From assembly GCF_030693625.1 (NCBI RefSeq), contig NZ_JAUYAF010000056.1, forward strand, positions 1-40,297: a stretch of DNA of 40,297 nucleotides, written 5' to 3'. Source of the stretch: Phenylobacterium sp. (GTDB taxonomy: Bacteria; Pseudomonadota; Alphaproteobacteria; Caulobacterales; Caulobacteraceae). Below the pieces are notes generated by a model that had not been told where the DNA came from, made no database searches, and was given only the letters and a program-made list of their open reading frames with translations. Positions 26,399 to 38,869 of the stretch are shown one piece after another (the first letter of the stretch is position 1; the number at the start of each line of letters is the position of its first letter). The translations under genes and the position numbers were made by a program.

Positions 26399-27618
26399 AG
26401 CCCCAGCACCATCTTGGCGATGATGTTGTGCTGGATCTCGTTGGAGCCCGCATAGATCGAGGTCTTGCGGTAGTTGAAGTACATCGGCGCCACGGTGGCG
26501 GCGTAGTCGGGCCCGGCGCGGGCCTCGTTCCGCTCGCCGCGGATCTCGGCGAAGGTGTCCTGGACGAAGGGCTGGGCGTAGATCCCAGCCGCCTCCAGGG
26601 CCAGCTCGGTGATCGCCTGCTGGGCCTGGCTGCCCTCCAGCTTGAACATTGAGGACGCCGCCCCCATCGCCTCGCCGGCCGTGCGCGCCGCGAACATCCG
26701 CAGCTCGGTGGCGTTCAGCGCATCGACCTTGATCTGGGTCTCGGTCAGCTTGCGCCGGAAATCGGTGTCATCCAGCATCCGCCCGCCGCCATCGGACCGC
26801 TCGGCCCCGGCGATCATCTTCACCCTGGCCAGCATGTTGGTCAGGCCCGGCGCATAGGCGTTTCCGCGCTCGAACTGCAGCAGGTACTTGGCGTAGGTCC
26901 AGCCCTGGTTTTCCTCGCCGATCCGGTTGGCCACCGGAACCCGGACGTTCTCGAAGAAGACCTGGTTGATCTCCTGCTCCCCGTCCGGCGGACCGTCGAG
27001 GGTCGGCAGGGGCACGATGCTGATCCCCGGCGTGGTCATGTCCAGCAGCAGGAAGCTGATCCCCATCTGCTTGATCGGCTCAACGGAAGTCCGCACCAGG
27101 CAGAACATCCAGTCGGCGTGCTGGGCGTAGGTCGTCCAGATTTTTGAACCATTCAGTATATAATGATCGCCGTCGCGCTCGGCCTTCATGGACAGCGAGG
27201 CGAGGTCCGATCCGGAGCCCGGTTCGGAATAGCCCTGGCACCACCAGACCTCGCTGGAGAGGATCTTGGGCAGGTGCTGTTTCTTCTGTTCGTCGGTTCC
27301 GAAGGCCATCACGACGGGTGCGCACATCCGCACCCCCATGTTGGAGGTGTCGGGCGCGCCGGCGAGCGCCATCTCCATGTCGAAGATGTACTTCTGGGCA
27401 TGGGTCCAGCCGGACCCGCCGTATTCGACGGGCCAGTCGGGGGCCATCCAGCCCTTCTCGTTCAGCCGCTTCCACCAGCGGACCTGGCCGGCCTTGTCGA
27501 TATGGGCGTTCTTGGCCTGGGCCATGTGGGCCCGCATGTCATCGTCGAAGGCCTGGGCGATGAAGGCGCGGACCTCGTCGCGAAAGGCGAGGTCACCTTG
27601 CGAGAAGTCGAGGTCCAT
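26395..27618 (-). CDS. Acyl-CoA dehydrogenase
   Basis: A 407-residue FAD-dependent acyl-CoA dehydrogenase. It has the N-terminal helical domain (FRDEVRAFIAQAF), the middle beta-domain with the FAD/substrate segment WCQGYSEPGSGSDLASL (about 128-144) and WTTYAQHADWMFCLVRT, and the C-terminal helices ending YAGSNEIQHNIIAKMVLGL, where the terminal-domain signature is clear. The family dehydrogenates acyl-CoA at C2-C3 and passes electrons to ETF. Within the family it resembles the long FadE-like group seen in sterol or branched-acid catabolism, but the exact substrate is open. It lies 12 nt after the ABM gene and overlaps the hydrolase gene. Confidence 0.93.
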   Translation of the reverse strand: MDLDFSQGDLAFRDEVRAFIAQAFDDDMRAHMAQAKNAHIDKAGQVRWWKRLNEKGWMAPDWPVEYGGSGWTHAQKYIFDMEMALAGAPDTSNMGVRMCAPVVMAFGTDEQKKQHLPKILSSEVWWCQGYSEPGSGSDLASLSMKAERDGDHYILNGSKIWTTYAQHADWMFCLVRTSVEPIKQMGISFLLLDMTTPGISIVPLPTLDGPPDGEQEINQVFFENVRVPVANRIGEENQGWTYAKYLLQFERGNAYAPGLTNMLARVKMIAGAERSDGGGRMLDDTDFRRKLTETQIKVDALNATELRMFAARTAGEAMGAASSMFKLEGSQAQQAITELALEAAGIYAQPFVQDTFAEIRGERNEARAGPDYAATVAPMYFNYRKTSIYAGSNEIQHNIIAKMVLGL

Positions 27619-27630
27619 GCTCCCCGCCTC

Positions 27631-27918
27631 CTAAACGCCGTCGAGGTATTCGATCTCTGGGCGGCCGCCCATGCAGGGGCCCATCTTGGCGCCCGCGGCC
27701 TTGAAGTAGTCGGTGCCGCCGTGGGCGGTCAGGGACTCCTGGTCCTTGTAGAGCTCGAGGACCTTGTAGATCTGCGGATCGGTGCGGCTCTTGGTGAGCT
27801 GGTAGGCGATGTTGCCGGGCTCATTGGCCCGCACCTGCTTGGCGAGGTCGGTGAAGATCGCCTCGAACTCCGCGTTCTTGCCTTCAGCGACCTTCAGGAC
27901 CGCGATCACACCAATCAT
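27631..27918 (-). CDS. Antibiotic biosynthesis monooxygenase (ABM) domain protein
   Basis: A 95-residue protein made of a single dimeric alpha/beta-barrel (ABM, PF03992) domain: IGVIAVLKVAEGKNAEFEAI, FTDLAKQVRANEPGN, YQLTKSRTDPQIYKVLELYK and the end AHGGTDYFKAAGAKMGPCMG. Such small proteins include cofactor-free quinol monooxygenases (YgiN type) and haem-degrading enzymes, as well as many with unknown substrates. The ATG at 27918, with GGGAGA upstream, is preferred over one 5 codons earlier. It is the first gene of the operon with the acyl-CoA dehydrogenase and serine hydrolase. Confidence 0.87.
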   Translation of the reverse strand: MIGVIAVLKVAEGKNAEFEAIFTDLAKQVRANEPGNIAYQLTKSRTDPQIYKVLELYKDQESLTAHGGTDYFKAAGAKMGPCMGGRPEIEYLDGV

Positions 27919-28019
27919 GCCGTTCTCTCCCAACGCTTGTTTGAGGCGACGGTAGAGGGCGTGCTCTACGCCTGCAACCCCTACGCGGCGTCAGCTTGAG
28001 AGGACGACCACACCCCTCA

Positions 28020-28127
28020 CCGCTCGTCCCGGCGAAGGCCGGGATCCAGGTCGTAGGTCATGGCCTCAGCCAGGAATCCGGAAGGCAGCAGATGTATCTG
28101 GGTCCCGGCCTTCGCCGGGATGAGCGG
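28020..28127. repeat. Palindromic repeat D
   Basis: 30-nt arms (28020-28049 and 28098-28127, CCGCTCRTCCCGGCGAAGGC...) pair at 28 of 30 positions. The core carries AGCCAGGAATCCGGAA (28068-28083), the inverse of a segment in repeat A. It lies just before the ORF end at 28133. Confidence 0.8.
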
Positions 28128-28132
28128 GGATA

Positions 28133-28420
28133 TTACCGCCGCTCGTTCCAGCCGTAGGCGACCCAGTGGTGGCCGCCCAGGTTGCGGGCTTCGATGATCC
28201 CGTCGTCGCGCTGCGCATGGGCCGTGCGCTTGGCGCGCAGGGCCAGACCGGCCAGGGCCAGCAGGGCCGAGGACATCACCGCGATCACCACCACCGTGGC
28301 GGCGGCGAACAGGGCCAGGACCGCGGCGATGACGACAGCCGCCGTGGTGGCGAGAGCGCCGCCCAGCACCGCGAAGCTGCGGAGCGCCGAACCGTGCTTG
28401 CGGGCGAATTCCCTGACCAT
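28133..28420 (-). CDS. Small membrane protein, two hydrophobic helices
   Basis: A 95-residue protein of unknown function with a basic N-terminus (MVREFARKHGSALRS), a long hydrophobic region (about 16-65, GGALATTAAVVIAAVLALFA and VVVIAVMSSALLALAGLAL, two helices), a basic stop (RAKRTAHAQRDD) and a polar C-terminus (GGHHWVAYGWNERR). The ATG at 28420 is chosen because AGAGGAAG lies 6 nt upstream; an earlier TTG would add an acidic 12-residue stretch. It is a single gene between repeat D and the DjlA-like gene. Confidence 0.72.
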   Translation of the reverse strand: MVREFARKHGSALRSFAVLGGALATTAAVVIAAVLALFAAATVVVIAVMSSALLALAGLALRAKRTAHAQRDDGIIEARNLGGHHWVAYGWNERR

Positions 28421-28522
28421 GGCTTCCTCTGGCGCCACCTCTTCCGGTGGCTGCAACGATTATGTTGTTCGGGCGACGCCCGTCGTCAACGCTTCACAAC
28501 TCAAAAACCAACGAAATCTGAC

Positions 28523-29221
28523 CTATGCCGCCCCTTCGAGCGCCAATTCCCGGCGCTCGCGCATGATGGTGTCGAAGGCGGCGTTGATGGAGGCGGCCTT
28601 GGCCTCCGCCACCTCGATGAACTCCGAGGGCAGGCCGCGGGCCCGCGCCCGGTCGGGGTGGGACACCACCAGGGCGCCCTTCCAGGCGCTGCGGACCGCA
28701 TCGTCGGGCGCGTCGTGGGGCACGCCCAGCACGCCATAGGGGTCGTCGGCGCCCAGACCCAGATGGGTCGCCCTCAGCCGTCGGAACACCAGGGGCGAAA
28801 AGCCGAACAGGCTCGAGACGCTCTCCAGGTAGCTCAGCTCGTCATGGGTCACCGCGCCATCCGAACCGGCGATATGAAACAGGCCGTCCAGCACATCTTC
28901 CAGCAGGGTCGGGCAGTTGCGGTAGCGCTTGGCCAGGCGGGTCGCATAGCTCTCGTAACCCCGGGTCGTCTGGCGGGCGAGATCATAGAGGCGATGGATG
29001 TTGCGCTCGGACGCGGCGTCAGTCTGGAACACCTCGGCGAAGGCGTCGAACTCGCCGACGCTGGCCCGGCCGTCGACCTTGGCGAGCTTGGCGCCCAGGG
29101 CCGTGACAGCAGTCGTGAAGGTGGGGTCCTCGCCGGGCAGACCCGGAGGACACTCATCGCAGTCTTCGCAACCATCTGGGCGGCGGACGGCGAGCCCAGC
29201 AATGTTGCGCCAGAAACTCAT
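28523..29221 (-). CDS. TerB + J-domain co-chaperone, DjlA-like
   Basis: A 232-residue protein with a TerB/DjlA-like helical domain (about residues 35-150; FAEVFQTDAASERNIHRLYD, then LLEDVLDGLFHIAGSDGAVT) and a C-terminal J domain (about 160-232) with the Hsp70-stimulating HPD at 188-190 (LVVSHPDRARARG) and DDPYGVLGVPHDAPDD. The N-terminus has a cysteine-rich patch (GCEDCDECPPG) instead of the transmembrane helix of E. coli DjlA, so it is likely cytoplasmic or peripheral. J proteins recruit DnaK to clients. The ATG at 29221 is used, as the 18 earlier codons are not conserved. It diverges from the oxoprolinase gene with 71 nt between, so both promoters must be in that short gap. Confidence 0.87.
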   Translation of the reverse strand: MSFWRNIAGLAVRRPDGCEDCDECPPGLPGEDPTFTTAVTALGAKLAKVDGRASVGEFDAFAEVFQTDAASERNIHRLYDLARQTTRGYESYATRLAKRYRNCPTLLEDVLDGLFHIAGSDGAVTHDELSYLESVSSLFGFSPLVFRRLRATHLGLGADDPYGVLGVPHDAPDDAVRSAWKGALVVSHPDRARARGLPSEFIEVAEAKAASINAAFDTIMRERRELALEGAA

Positions 29222-29292
29222 GGGAGTATCGACAAGCCTAGTTCCGCACTGCGGCGAACACAACGCGCATCGCACCCGAGGCAGGTTAAGTT

Positions 29293-32880
<3,588 letters not shown>

Positions 32881-32909
32881 TCGACACAGTTTCAAGGTTC
32901 CAAGGCCTC

Positions 32910-33539
32910 ATGTCCGCACTCATCGCCGCCCTCGCCCTGTTCGCCGCCGCCGAGCCCACCGCCGCCGGCGGCGCGCCCGCCGAACTCACCCTCACCGAGG
33001 ACATGCCCTATCCGGCCGGCGCGCCCCGCGACGACTATGGCCTGGTGGGCTGGTGCTACGGCGCCCTGCGCGGCTACGTCGATCTGCACGACCAGATGAT
33101 GCCGGACGTCACCGAGATCGAGAAGTCGCCCCCCAGCAATCCCGAGACCACCCTGGCGCAGAAGCTGGCGGCCTACGAAACTATCCAGGTCCGCGCCAAG
33201 CAGGACATGAAGCTGTTCGCCCGCGCCATGGAGGCCGCCGAGCGCGCCAGCCTCAAGCCCATCAACATCCTCGGCGCGGCCGCGGTGAAGAAGGGCCACA
33301 ACGCCTGGGCCGCCGCCGCCAACATGCCCAAGCGTCAGGTCGCCCAGAACTGGATGGGCTGGACCCTGCCGGTCCGCTGCACCCCCACGGCCCACGCCCT
33401 CGAACAGCGCGCCAAGCTGATGGGCAAGACCTTCCAGGTGAACACCGACCCGGCCGAGCTTGAGCCCACGCCGGCGCCTGAAAGCGCGCCCGTCGAAGCG
33501 ACCCCGGAGACCGCGGGCGCCGTCGCCCCGACTCGGTAA
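32910..33539 (+). CDS. Secreted protein of unknown function
   Basis: A 209-residue product I do not recognise. It has a short signal-like N-terminus (ALIAALALFAAAEP), a conserved-looking central region rich in Trp, Tyr and Cys (DYGLVGWCYGALRGYVDLHD; NWMGWTLPVRCTP), a helical stretch (AQKLAAYETIQVRAKQDMKL) and a disordered Pro/Glu/Ala tail. Two cysteines (in GWCYG and VRCTP) could form a disulphide if exported. The ATG at 32910 lies 29 nt after the oxoprolinase stop, with no strong ribosome site, so the start is likely but not certain. A T-rich-tailed hairpin follows at 33573. Confidence 0.65.
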   Translation: MSALIAALALFAAAEPTAAGGAPAELTLTEDMPYPAGAPRDDYGLVGWCYGALRGYVDLHDQMMPDVTEIEKSPPSNPETTLAQKLAAYETIQVRAKQDMKLFARAMEAAERASLKPINILGAAAVKKGHNAWAAAANMPKRQVAQNWMGWTLPVRCTPTAHALEQRAKLMGKTFQVNTDPAELEPTPAPESAPVEATPETAGAVAPTR

Positions 33540-33922
33540 GCCAGAGTCCCGACTTTTCTGACGCTGTAAGCGAACCGCCCCGGCTGTCGAACCGACTCCG
33601 GCGGCGGTTTTGCGCGTGCCTGTTGCGGAAAAACGACAGCGCGACCTTTCTGCCGTAACGTCAACTTTTTACCGACCGGCCGGACTGTTTCTAAAAGCCT
33701 TTTTCTGGCTAACTTCGAAGTTCGGGTACGTTTTTGACGTAACTCAGAAAACTGAATCTCGGTTTCCAACTAGTTTTGACAAGACGGTCAGCGATAGTTT
33801 GCTTCCGCGTCAACTCTGACAGAAAAGAGACTTGAGTTTAGGGACTGTAGACGCTCTTACCCCGCCAGCGATCTGTCATTACTCAGATAGATAACGCAGT
33901 TATATTGAAACAGGGGAAACGC
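33540..33922. other. AT-richer intergenic region before the TonB-dependent receptor
   Basis: 383 nt. The first part holds a terminator-like hairpin (see 33573). The region from about 33650 is markedly AT-richer than the rest of the window, including TTGACA at 33776-33781 (a possible -35; a good -10 is not found at the right spacing). AGGGG at 33911-33916 is the ribosome site of the receptor. This is the probable regulatory region of a TonB-dependent receptor. No convincing gene lies here. Confidence 0.55.
33573..33611 (+). terminator. Terminator-like hairpin after the secreted-protein gene
   Basis: AACCGCC (33573-33579) pairs with GGCGGTT (33603-33609), inner CCGG pairs with CCGG, and TTTT ends at 33611. 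It follows the stop at 33537-33539 by 33 nt. Confidence 0.55.
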
Positions 33923-36838
33923 GTGCTTAATACCAGATACCTTGCAGGGGCCTCCTCTATTGCGTTGGCCGCCGTCATCACCCTCAGCGCCGGCCAGGCC
34001 TTCGCCCAGGACGTGGACGCCGAAGTTTCCGAAGTCGTCGTCACCGGCTCCTTCATCGCCGGCTCACCGGAAGACGCGGCCCTGCCGGTAAACGTCATCG
34101 GCTCCGACGAAATGCAGAAGCAGGGCTCGCCCTCGACGGTGGACCTGATCAAGTCGATCCCCGCGGTCAGCGGCGCCATCGGCGAATCCAACCAGTTCGG
34201 CGCCGGTCAGACGACGGGCTCGGGCAACATCAACCTGCGCGGCCTGGGCGCGACCCGCACCCTGGTGCTGATGAACGGCCGACGCATGGCCGTCTCCCCC
34301 GGTGGCACCTCGGTCGACACCAACCTGATCCCCACGGCCGCCATCGGCCGCCTGGAAGTCCTGAAGGACGGCGCCGCGGCGACCTACGGTTCCGACGCCA
34401 TCGGCGGCGTGGTCAACTTCATCACCCGCACCAACCTCGACGGGTTCGAGGTGCGCGGCGACTATTCCCACATCGACGGCTCGGACGGCAACGACTACGG
34501 GACCTCCATCGCCTACGGCTGGCGCGGCGACCGCGGCAACATCCTGCTGACCGCCGGCTATCGTCACCGCTCGGAACTCAGCACCCGCGAGCGCGACTAC
34601 ACCCAGCGTTCCATCACCGAGAACCCGCAGGGCGGCTGGTCCAGCTTCGGCAACCCGGGCCTCTATCTCTCGAGCACGAACGGCGGACTGAGCTTCACCA
34701 GCCCCTATGTCGACCCGTCCTGCAACGCCATCTCCGGCCCCGGCACGGCGGCGAGCTGCAACTTCAACTACATCGGCTTCGACAACCTCACGGAGCGTGA
34801 AGAGCACTACCAGCTCTACGGCGAGATCAACTTCGACCTCACCGACACCACCACCTTCCACATGGAAGCCCTCTATGCCGGCCACGACGTGCCGGAAGAG
34901 AAGTCGTCGCCGTCCTATCCGCCGAACAACTTCCCGACCTCGGGCCTGACCACCAAGGCCCAGGGCAACGGCTTCTTCATCCCGTCGTCCAACCCCGGCC
35001 TGCAGGCCCTGATCGCCAAGGGCCTGGCCCCGGCCTCGGCGGCCACCTCGGGCCTGTTCACCTCGATCGCCTGGCGTCCGATCGGCGTCGGCGGCAACGG
35101 CCTCTACGACAACGGCGGCAAGGAAGATAAGCGCAAGTTCACCGCCTATCGCCTCTCGTCGGGCCTGAAGGGCAAGTTCGAGAACGGCATCGGTTGGGAC
35201 GCCGGCCTGACCTACATGGAAGACTGGAGCGACATCGCCACTCCGGACATCCTGATCTCCCGCCTCCAGCTCGCCCTGCGCGGCCTGGGCGGCGCGGGCT
35301 GCAACCCCTCCACCGGCGTCGCCGGCGTGGGCGCCTGCCAGTACTTCAACCCCTTCTCCACCGGCACGGCGGGCAACGTCCTCGACGGCCGCGCCAACCC
35401 GAACTACGTGGCCGGGACCGTCAACAACCAGGCGATCCTCGACTACCTGTTCGAGGACTATTCTTACGAGACCCGCACCAAGCTGTTCGCGGCTGACCTG
35501 GTCTTCAACGGCGAGCTGCCCATCGACTTCGGCGCCGGCCCTCTCGCCTGGGCCGCGGGCACGCAGTACCGCTGGAGCTCGATCGAGCGTCAGACCAGCG
35601 ACTACACCAACATCGCCGTCACCCCCTGCACCGACTCTCCGGTGAACCCGGCGGCGACCTGCGTGAATCAGTACGGCGGCTTCTCCTTCTTCGGCCCGCT
35701 GACCGACTACAACCTCGACTACGGGGTCATCGCGGGCTTCGGCGAACTGCAGGTTCCGATCTTCGACAGCCTCACCGCCACGCTCGCCGTGCGCTACGAG
35801 GACTACGGCGGAAACATCGGCGCCACCACCAACCCCAAGGTCGCCGTGAAGTGGCAAGCCACCGACTGGCTGGCCTTCCGCGCCTCGGCGGGCTCGACCT
35901 TCCGCGCCCCGCCGCAGACCCAGATCGCCCCGTCCGTCACCACCTCGCTGGCCTACACCACCGCGGCGGCCGGCTACCGGGCCTATGACGTCTATGGCAA
36001 CCCGAACCTGGAGCCGGAAAAGGCCAACACCCTGAACGTCGGCGCCATCCTCGAGATCGGCGACTTCAACGCCACCCTCGACTACTGGTCCTTCGACTTC
36101 GCCGGTCCGATCGACAACGAGAGCGGCTCGGGCATCATCAACGCGCTGTTCCCGAACGGCACGTCGACGACCCTGCCCAACAACTGCGGCGTGGCGGCCT
36201 ATGCCGGCCTTCGCAACCGGATCACCTTCAACGACATCAATTCCGACGGAACCCCTGATTGCCTCCCCTCGGCGATCAACCGGACCCGCCTGAACGTCGT
36301 CAACGGCCCGGACCTGAAGACCAGCGGCCTGGACTTCGCGGCCAGCTACAAGGCCCGCGACGTGCTGGCCGGCGGCGACCTCTCCTTCGGCCTGGATCTG
36401 ACCTACGTGCTCAAGTACGAGGTCGCTCCCACGGTCATCGAAGGCGTCACCGTCAAGCCGGCCCGCGACTATGCCGGTACGATGGACTACCTCGGCTACG
36501 GCTCGCAGCCGCAGTGGAAGGCCACGGTCTTCGGCGAGTACACCAACGGCGACCACAACCTCCGTTGGACCCTGCGCTACATCGACGGGATGATCGACAC
36601 CCGCGTCGGCACCTCGACCTTCACGGCCACCAGCCCGCTGGGCCAGAAGATCGACGCCTTCGTCACCAACGACCTCAGCTACCGCGTCTTCCTGCCCTGG
36701 GAGACCACGCTGACGGCCGCGGTGATCAATGTCTTCGACGCTGACCCGTCCTTCGCGCGGCTGGACCTCAGCTACGACCCCTTCACCGCCAATCCGCTCG
36801 GCCGCTACTTCAAGCTGGGCGTCACCAAAAAGTTCTAG
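33923..36838 (+). CDS. TonB-dependent outer-membrane receptor
   Basis: A 971-residue receptor: signal peptide (SSIALAAVITLSAGQAFA, ending before QDVDAE), TonB-box-like SEVVVTGSF, a plug domain (about 45-150; INLRGLGATRTLVLMNGRRM, GSDAIGGVVNFITR) and a C-terminal beta-barrel ending with the terminal aromatic residue of outer-membrane proteins (GVTKKF). Long loops carry Asn/Ser/Gly-rich tracts. Such receptors import iron siderophores, vitamins or carbohydrates; the substrate is unknown, and no TonB or ABC genes adjoin it. The GTG at 33923 has AGGGG 6 nt upstream; a TTG 6 codons earlier overlaps that site. Caulobacterales encode many such receptors. It is followed at once by an intrinsic terminator, so it is transcribed alone. 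Confidence 0.93.
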   Translation: MLNTRYLAGASSIALAAVITLSAGQAFAQDVDAEVSEVVVTGSFIAGSPEDAALPVNVIGSDEMQKQGSPSTVDLIKSIPAVSGAIGESNQFGAGQTTGSGNINLRGLGATRTLVLMNGRRMAVSPGGTSVDTNLIPTAAIGRLEVLKDGAAATYGSDAIGGVVNFITRTNLDGFEVRGDYSHIDGSDGNDYGTSIAYGWRGDRGNILLTAGYRHRSELSTRERDYTQRSITENPQGGWSSFGNPGLYLSSTNGGLSFTSPYVDPSCNAISGPGTAASCNFNYIGFDNLTEREEHYQLYGEINFDLTDTTTFHMEALYAGHDVPEEKSSPSYPPNNFPTSGLTTKAQGNGFFIPSSNPGLQALIAKGLAPASAATSGLFTSIAWRPIGVGGNGLYDNGGKEDKRKFTAYRLSSGLKGKFENGIGWDAGLTYMEDWSDIATPDILISRLQLALRGLGGAGCNPSTGVAGVGACQYFNPFSTGTAGNVLDGRANPNYVAGTVNNQAILDYLFEDYSYETRTKLFAADLVFNGELPIDFGAGPLAWAAGTQYRWSSIERQTSDYTNIAVTPCTDSPVNPAATCVNQYGGFSFFGPLTDYNLDYGVIAGFGELQVPIFDSLTATLAVRYEDYGGNIGATTNPKVAVKWQATDWLAFRASAGSTFRAPPQTQIAPSVTTSLAYTTAAAGYRAYDVYGNPNLEPEKANTLNVGAILEIGDFNATLDYWSFDFAGPIDNESGSGIINALFPNGTSTTLPNNCGVAAYAGLRNRITFNDINSDGTPDCLPSAINRTRLNVVNGPDLKTSGLDFAASYKARDVLAGGDLSFGLDLTYVLKYEVAPTVIEGVTVKPARDYAGTMDYLGYGSQPQWKATVFGEYTNGDHNLRWTLRYIDGMIDTRVGTSTFTATSPLGQKIDAFVTNDLSYRVFLPWETTLTAAVINVFDADPSFARLDLSYDPFTANPLGRYFKLGVTKKF

Positions 36839-36869
36839 AGGTTCTTCCCCCTCGAGAACTTAACTCAGA

Positions 36870-36901
36870 GGGCGGCGTCCAAGGACGCCGCCCTTCTTTT
36901 T
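36870..36901 (+). terminator. Intrinsic terminator of the TonB-dependent receptor
   Basis: GGGCGGCGTCC (36870-36880) and GGACGCCGCCC (36883-36893) form a perfect GC stem, followed by TTCTTTTT. The clearest terminator in the window. Confidence 0.92.
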
Positions 36902-36906
36902 GTCCG

Positions 36907-37326
36907 CTACAGATCCTTGCGCATGAACCAGCGCGGGAACATCGACGCTGGTCCGTCGATCTGGCCGAACACCGCAAACCCCAGCCGCTCATAGAAGGCC
37001 CGCGCCTGGAAGGCGTAGGTGTCGAGCCACATATTGTGGCAGTTCCGGGCGACCGCCTCGGCCTCGGCCTGGGCCATCAGCTCGGTTCCCAGCCCCTCGC
37101 CGCGCGCGCCCTCAGGGGTCACCACCAGCCCGATATAGAACGATCCCCAGAGCGAGAGAGCCCACAGCCCGCCCAGCACCGCCTCGCTGTCCGGTTCGGT
37201 GATGGTCAGGGCGAAGGGCGCGCCTTGCGCGTCGCCCACCGTCTTCTCGTTGAAGGCCAGCAAGGGCGCCCAGATGGGCATGTAGGCGTCGTCGGGGCTC
37301 GCGGCCCCGCGAATGATCAGATCCAT
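36907..37326 (-). CDS. GNAT-family N-acetyltransferase
   Basis: A 139-residue protein with the GNAT acetyl-CoA-binding core: LVVTPEGARGEGLGTELMAQ (motif A, with the R/Q-x-x-G-x-G/A-like RGEGLG), followed by NMWLDTYAFQARAFYERLGF (motif B, ending in the usual YERLGF). The substrate is unknown. The ATG at 37326 begins MDLIIRGAAS. The gene converges on the TonB receptor terminator. The 156 nt upstream to the M20 gene shows no clear promoter. Confidence 0.85.
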   Translation of the reverse strand: MDLIIRGAASPDDAYMPIWAPLLAFNEKTVGDAQGAPFALTITEPDSEAVLGGLWALSLWGSFYIGLVVTPEGARGEGLGTELMAQAEAEAVARNCHNMWLDTYAFQARAFYERLGFAVFGQIDGPASMFPRWFMRKDL

Positions 37327-37482
37327 GTCTTGTCTTTCAGATGATGCGCGCGCGCAGGCGCTCAGGCGCGGCCCTGGCGGACCACGCAGTCAGGTCGAAC
37401 GGGCTGGAGGCGCGGTCAGACCGCGACGAAACCGATCATCATGACGTCAGGCTAGCGGGCCCACGCCGTGGTGGAAAGCGCC

Positions 37483-38724
37483 CTACTTCTTCGGCGGGTT
37501 GGCGCTCAGGTCCATGATCAGCTTGGTCAGCAGATAGAGCCGGGGCGTCACCGACCTCAGGTCCATGAACTCCTTCTCGGAGTGGAAGCCCCCGCCCACC
37601 GGGCCGAGCCCGTCCAGGGCCGGCGTGCCCGCCTCATAGGCCAGGGCCGATTGCGAGGCGCCGCCATTGCCGCCGGTGGCGAGCTTCAGGCCGAGGCCCG
37701 CATAGATCGCCTGGGCGCGGGCGGCCAGGGCGTCGGTCGCCGGGTTGCTGGCCAGCGGCGGGAAGGCGTTCTCGCGGCTGACCGTCACCGTGGTGTCGGG
37801 CACCACCGTGGACTTGGCGCTCTCCTTGACTGCGGCCTCGACCCTGTCGAGATCGGCCTTCTGGCGGGCCCGGATATTGATCTGCCCCCGCGCGGCCTCG
37901 GGGATGATGTTGTGGCGCGTGCCGGCCTGGATCGTGGTCAGGTTGACGGTCAGCCCGTCGCCGGAGCGCGGGAAGCTCTCCACCGCGGCGAGCTGATGGA
38001 TCAGTTCGACAGCGGCGTTGCGGCCGTCCTGGGGCGCGACCCCGGCGTGGGCGGCGCGGCCCTTCACATCGATGTTCAGGGTCATGGAGCCCTTGCGCCA
38101 GACCGTGATCACGTCCGGCGCGTCGCCCGGCTCCAGGTTTAGCTCCGCATCGTGGGCGCGCACCAGCCTGTCGATCAGGGCGCGCGTGCCCGGCGAGCCC
38201 CGCTCCTCGCTCGTGTCGAGGAGGAAGGTGATCCGCTCGAAGTTCGTGAAGCGCAGGTCGCGCAGGATCTGCAGCGCATACAGGCCCTCGATCACCCCGC
38301 CCTTCTCGTCGGCCACGCCGGGGCCGCGAGCGTGGTCGCCCTCCACCGAATAGGACCACTTGGCCACCGTGCCCGGCCCGAACACCGTGTCGATGTGGCC
38401 GATCATCAGGATCCTCGCCTTGCCGGTCCCGGTCAGGGTCGCCACCGTGTTCTCGGGCAGGCCGGGGATCTCGGCCGGCACGGTCTCGATGGTCATGCCC
38501 AGGGCCTTCAGCCTCGGGACGAGCAGGGCCGTGACCTTGCGCCCGCCCTCGATGTCGCCGGTGCCGCTGTCGATGTTCACCACCTGCTCCAGCAGGTCGA
38601 GCTGGCCCGCGCGGGCCTTCTCCGCGGCGGCCCACACCTTGGCGTCCTTGCCCGCGGCCAGGGCCGGCCCTGCGCTCACCAGCAGGGCGGCCACCGCCGC
38701 CATCGCAACCCGACTCGCACCCAT
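37483..38724 (-). CDS. Secreted M20-family metallopeptidase, glutamate carboxypeptidase type
   Basis: A 413-residue zinc peptidase of the M20/M25/M40 family. Signal peptide at about 1-24 (AAVAALLVSAGPALA). The metal-binding His110-x-Asp112 is in MIGHIDTVFG, the bridging Asp139 in GPGVADEKGG, and the catalytic/metal Glu pair (173-174) in LDTSEERGS; HSEKEF near the end has the last ligand. The dimerisation domain is in the middle (HAGVAPQDGRNAAVELIHQ). It resembles the carboxypeptidase G2 type, which cleaves C-terminal glutamate, but the specificity is inferred. The ATG at 38724 has GGGAG upstream. It is divergent from the S41 peptidase gene with 145 nt between. Confidence 0.9.
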   Translation of the reverse strand: MGASRVAMAAVAALLVSAGPALAAGKDAKVWAAAEKARAGQLDLLEQVVNIDSGTGDIEGGRKVTALLVPRLKALGMTIETVPAEIPGLPENTVATLTGTGKARILMIGHIDTVFGPGTVAKWSYSVEGDHARGPGVADEKGGVIEGLYALQILRDLRFTNFERITFLLDTSEERGSPGTRALIDRLVRAHDAELNLEPGDAPDVITVWRKGSMTLNIDVKGRAAHAGVAPQDGRNAAVELIHQLAAVESFPRSGDGLTVNLTTIQAGTRHNIIPEAARGQINIRARQKADLDRVEAAVKESAKSTVVPDTTVTVSRENAFPPLASNPATDALAARAQAIYAGLGLKLATGGNGGASQSALAYEAGTPALDGLGPVGGGFHSEKEFMDLRSVTPRLYLLTKLIMDLSANPPKK

Positions 38725-38869
38725 TCCGTCACTCCCGATCCCAGGGCGCGGAGTGTGGCGCTCAGGCGCCCGCAATCAAGCCGAAACCGAGGCTCGGCCA
38801 AGCTTACGGGAGCTTAATTTGCCCTCCTCCCGCGGCTTGCCTATCAGCGCCGCAGTCAGGGAGACCCTC

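Noticed and set aside
34064..36556. A long open frame on the minus strand opposite the TonB-dependent receptor
   Set aside because: Its translation is Gly/Val/Arg/Asp-rich with no domain, and it mirrors the codon bias of the receptor gene, as expected in high-GC DNA.
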